64,000 nt of DNA, taken from contig NZ_JH992946.1 in assembly GCF_000315485.1 (NCBI RefSeq), positions 186,001 through 250,000 on the forward strand, in the 5' to 3' direction. This DNA comes from Bacteroides oleiciplenus YIT 12058 (GTDB lineage: Bacteria; Bacteroidota; Bacteroidia; Bacteroidales; Bacteroidaceae). Both the position numbers and the translations under genes were made by a program. Positions within the stretch are counted from its first letter, which is position 1, and the number at the start of each line of letters is the position of its first letter. The notes below the pieces were generated by a model. The model did no database searches and was not told where the DNA came from. It saw nothing but the letters and a program-made list of their open reading frames with translations. Shown here one piece after another: positions 62,251 through 64,000 of the stretch.

Positions 62251-63117
62251 ATGGAAGACTTATTGTTGAAAAATCGTATTGATTTTATGTATTTTTTTGA
62301 TGTGAAAGACGGTAACCCTAATGGAGATCCTGATGCTGGTAATTTGCCGCGTGTTGATGCAGAAACAGGTATGGGCTTGGTGACGGATGTTTGTTTGAAG
62401 CGTAAAGTACGTAATTACGTGCAGGTGGCAAAAGAATGTGCTGAGGGCTTTGATATTTTTGTAAAAGAAAAGGCTGTTTTGAATAACCTTATTGATGCTT
62501 CCTATGACATCCCGACTGTTAAAGAAAAGAAGGATGAAGGGGATAAAAGAGAAGCTGCACGTAGCGTGATGTGCCAAAAATACTATGATGTACGTACATT
62601 TGGCGCAGTGATGTCGACAGGTAAAAATGCTGGGCAGGTTCGTGGACCTATTCAGTTTACATTTGCGCGTTCCATTGACCCTATAACAAGTACGGAGCAC
62701 TCTATTACTCGTATGGCAGTGGCTACGGATGCTGAATCTAAAAAACAAAGTGGGGACAATCGTACAATGGGGCGTAAATCTACTATTCCCTATGGCTTGT
62801 ATGTTTGTCATGGCTTTATTTCTGCTAATCTTGCTAAACAAACAGGTTTTGATGCAGATGATTTATCAATTTTTTGGGAAGCGCTGAAGAATATGTTCGA
62901 TAATGATCGTTCTGCTGCTCGTGGACTAATGAGTGCACAGAAACTGATTGTTTTCCGACATGATTCCGAATTAGGTAATGCCCCGGCAAATAAATTGTTT
63001 GATCTTGTCAAAGTGGAAAAGAATCCGGAAACAGTAGCCCGCTCATTTGCTGATTATAAAATAATCATTGACAGGAATAGTCTTCCTACAGGTATTACAA
63101 TCGAAGAAATTCTTTAA
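62251..63117 (+). CDS. cas7c: Cas7c/Csd2 backbone subunit
   Basis: A 288-residue RAMP that polymerises along the crRNA. Signatures are RIDFMYFFDVKDGNPNGDPD near the start, the VRGPIQFTFARSIDPI segment and GRKSTIPYGLYVCHGFIS. Cas4 begins one base after its stop. Confidence 0.95.
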   Translation: MEDLLLKNRIDFMYFFDVKDGNPNGDPDAGNLPRVDAETGMGLVTDVCLKRKVRNYVQVAKECAEGFDIFVKEKAVLNNLIDASYDIPTVKEKKDEGDKREAARSVMCQKYYDVRTFGAVMSTGKNAGQVRGPIQFTFARSIDPITSTEHSITRMAVATDAESKKQSGDNRTMGRKSTIPYGLYVCHGFISANLAKQTGFDADDLSIFWEALKNMFDNDRSAARGLMSAQKLIVFRHDSELGNAPANKLFDLVKVEKNPETVARSFADYKIIIDRNSLPTGITIEEIL

Positions 63118-63118
63118 A

Positions 63119-63793
63119 ATGGATTATTCAGAAGATGATATGCTCATGTTGTCGGGGATACAACATTATATGTTTTGTCCTCGACAATGGGCATTAATCC
63201 ATATAGAACAACAGTGGCAGGAGAATAGGTTGACAGTTGAAGGAAATCTTCTGCATAATAATGTTGATAATCCATTCTATCGGCAAAAAAATGGTGAAAT
63301 AATTACTTTGCGCTCAGTCTCTGTTGCTTCCAAGAAATTAGGTTTGTATGGTATAACTGATGCTGTAGAACTTAAAGCGACAAAGGATATGTCTAATGCC
63401 ATTTCACATCCTTCTTATCCTGGATATTGGGTTCCTTATCCTGTTGAGTATAAGCGTGGTCATAGTAAGCCGGATGAAAGAGATGAAGTGCAATTGGCGG
63501 CTCAAGTCATCTGCCTGGAGGAAATGTATGGTATTCATATTTTTACAGCAGCTCTTTATTATGGTGAAACCCGACATCGAGAAGTGATTGTGATAAGCGA
63601 TAAATTGCGAGAACTGACATGCAGATTAGCGGACGAAATGCATTGTATTTATTTAAAGGGCGATGTCCCTAAAGCTGTAATGAAACCTCATTGTAGAAGT
63701 TGTTCACTCTTTGATATTTGTTTACCTCAACTTAATAAGAGATTATCAGTATCTGATTATTTAAAACAAAATCTTTATGAGGAAATTACTTAA
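63119..63793 (+). CDS. cas4: Cas4 nuclease
   Basis: A 224-residue Cas4 of the RecB-type nuclease family that trims prespacers and checks PAMs for Cas1-Cas2. It has the N-terminal Cys in MFCPRQWALIHIE, the catalytic PVEYKRG near residue 105 and QLAAQVICLEE, and the C-terminal Fe-S cysteines in HCRSCSLFDICLP. The start is the ATG at 63119, directly behind cas7. It overlaps cas1 by 17 bp. Confidence 0.95.
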   Translation: MDYSEDDMLMLSGIQHYMFCPRQWALIHIEQQWQENRLTVEGNLLHNNVDNPFYRQKNGEIITLRSVSVASKKLGLYGITDAVELKATKDMSNAISHPSYPGYWVPYPVEYKRGHSKPDERDEVQLAAQVICLEEMYGIHIFTAALYYGETRHREVIVISDKLRELTCRLADEMHCIYLKGDVPKAVMKPHCRSCSLFDICLPQLNKRLSVSDYLKQNLYEEIT

Positions 63794-64000
63794 TACTCTA
63801 TATATCACTACTCCGGAGGCTTATTTGAGCAAGGATGGATTGAATGTTGTTGTATCTGTGAAGCAAGAGGAAATTTTTCGTATTCCTATTTTGAATATAG
63901 AAGGTATCGTGACGTTTGGATATATGGGTGCAAGCCCTGGATTGATGAAACTTTGTGCAGATAATGGTGTATCACTGACATTTCTGTCTCCTTCTGGAAG
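63777..64000 (+). CDS. cas1: Cas1 integrase (3' end outside window)
   Basis: The first 74 residues are visible, beginning MRKLLNTLYITTPEAYLSKDG and containing IPILNIEGIVTFGYMGASP and CADNGVSLTFLSPSG, which match the N-terminal beta domain of type I-C Cas1. The catalytic C-terminal domain lies past the window. With Cas2 it would insert new spacers. cas2 and the repeat array are expected downstream. Confidence 0.93.
   Translation, partial: MRKLLNTLYITTPEAYLSKDGLNVVVSVKQEEIFRIPILNIEGIVTFGYMGASPGLMKLCADNGVSLTFLSPSG

Overview
The window looks like chromosomal DNA of a gut Bacteroides (Bacteroidales). The evidence is an STN-type SusC/SusD pair under an ECF sigma/FecR pair, Bacteroides-only families (DUF3244, HU-like regulators, GG-leader peptides of the Bacteroidales type), and promoters matching the Bacteroides -7 box TAnnTTTG. 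Species cannot be fixed from the sequence alone. No insertion sequence, prophage or rRNA was seen; there is one tRNA (Leu, CAA).

Layout. 0-2 kb: end of a DUF418 membrane protein and a Fic protein. 2.1-15.3 kb, all on the minus strand: a peptide export locus. It encodes a six-cysteine peptide with a double-glycine leader, a TlpA-like lipoprotein, a pseudo-C39/VKOR/thioredoxin fusion (probable disulfide-forming enzyme), a C39-peptidase ABC exporter and an HlyD adaptor. Two DUF3244 secreted proteins, two TPR-membrane-HTH regulators and a second VKOR/thioredoxin fusion suggest a partial duplication. 15.4-31.7 kb: housekeeping and sensor genes (a histidine-less TPR kinase, nucleoside kinase, Na/Pi transporter, rubredoxin, PAS kinase, calcium ATPase, RibF, a CPBP/DUF2975/XRE cassette, SufE, M28 and S66 peptidases). 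31.9-33.9 kb: ptb-buk. 34.2-41.4 kb: sigma, FecR, SusC, SusD. 41.5-48.1 kb: pnp, TlpA-like protein, greA, HIT, mannose-1-phosphate guanylyltransferase, tRNA-Leu, MmcQ-like protein. 48.1-56.3 kb: WG-repeat protein, hybrid-sensor-like kinase, a triple hydrolase fusion and an acetyltransferase. 56.7-64 kb: an HU-like regulator, then a type I-C CRISPR-Cas operon (cas3-cas5-cas8c-cas7-cas4-cas1) running off the end; no CRISPR array lies inside the window.

The most unexpected structure is outside the genes. Four intergenic regions, and a weaker fifth, hold arrays of short complementary half-sites at exact 11-bp or 22-bp spacing. Each array has a different motif (TTTGCCA/TGGCAAA, TCCGTA/TACGGA, TTACC/GGTAA, CTTTCCACC/GGTGGAAAG). 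The phase is conserved while the sequence is not. A second, simpler class with 7-nt periodicity sits directly before several start codons or between convergent genes. In addition, a perfect 37-bp inverted repeat lies inside the signal-peptide coding region of the TlpA-like lipoprotein in the peptide locus.

All functional names are family assignments read from motifs by eye; no database search was run.
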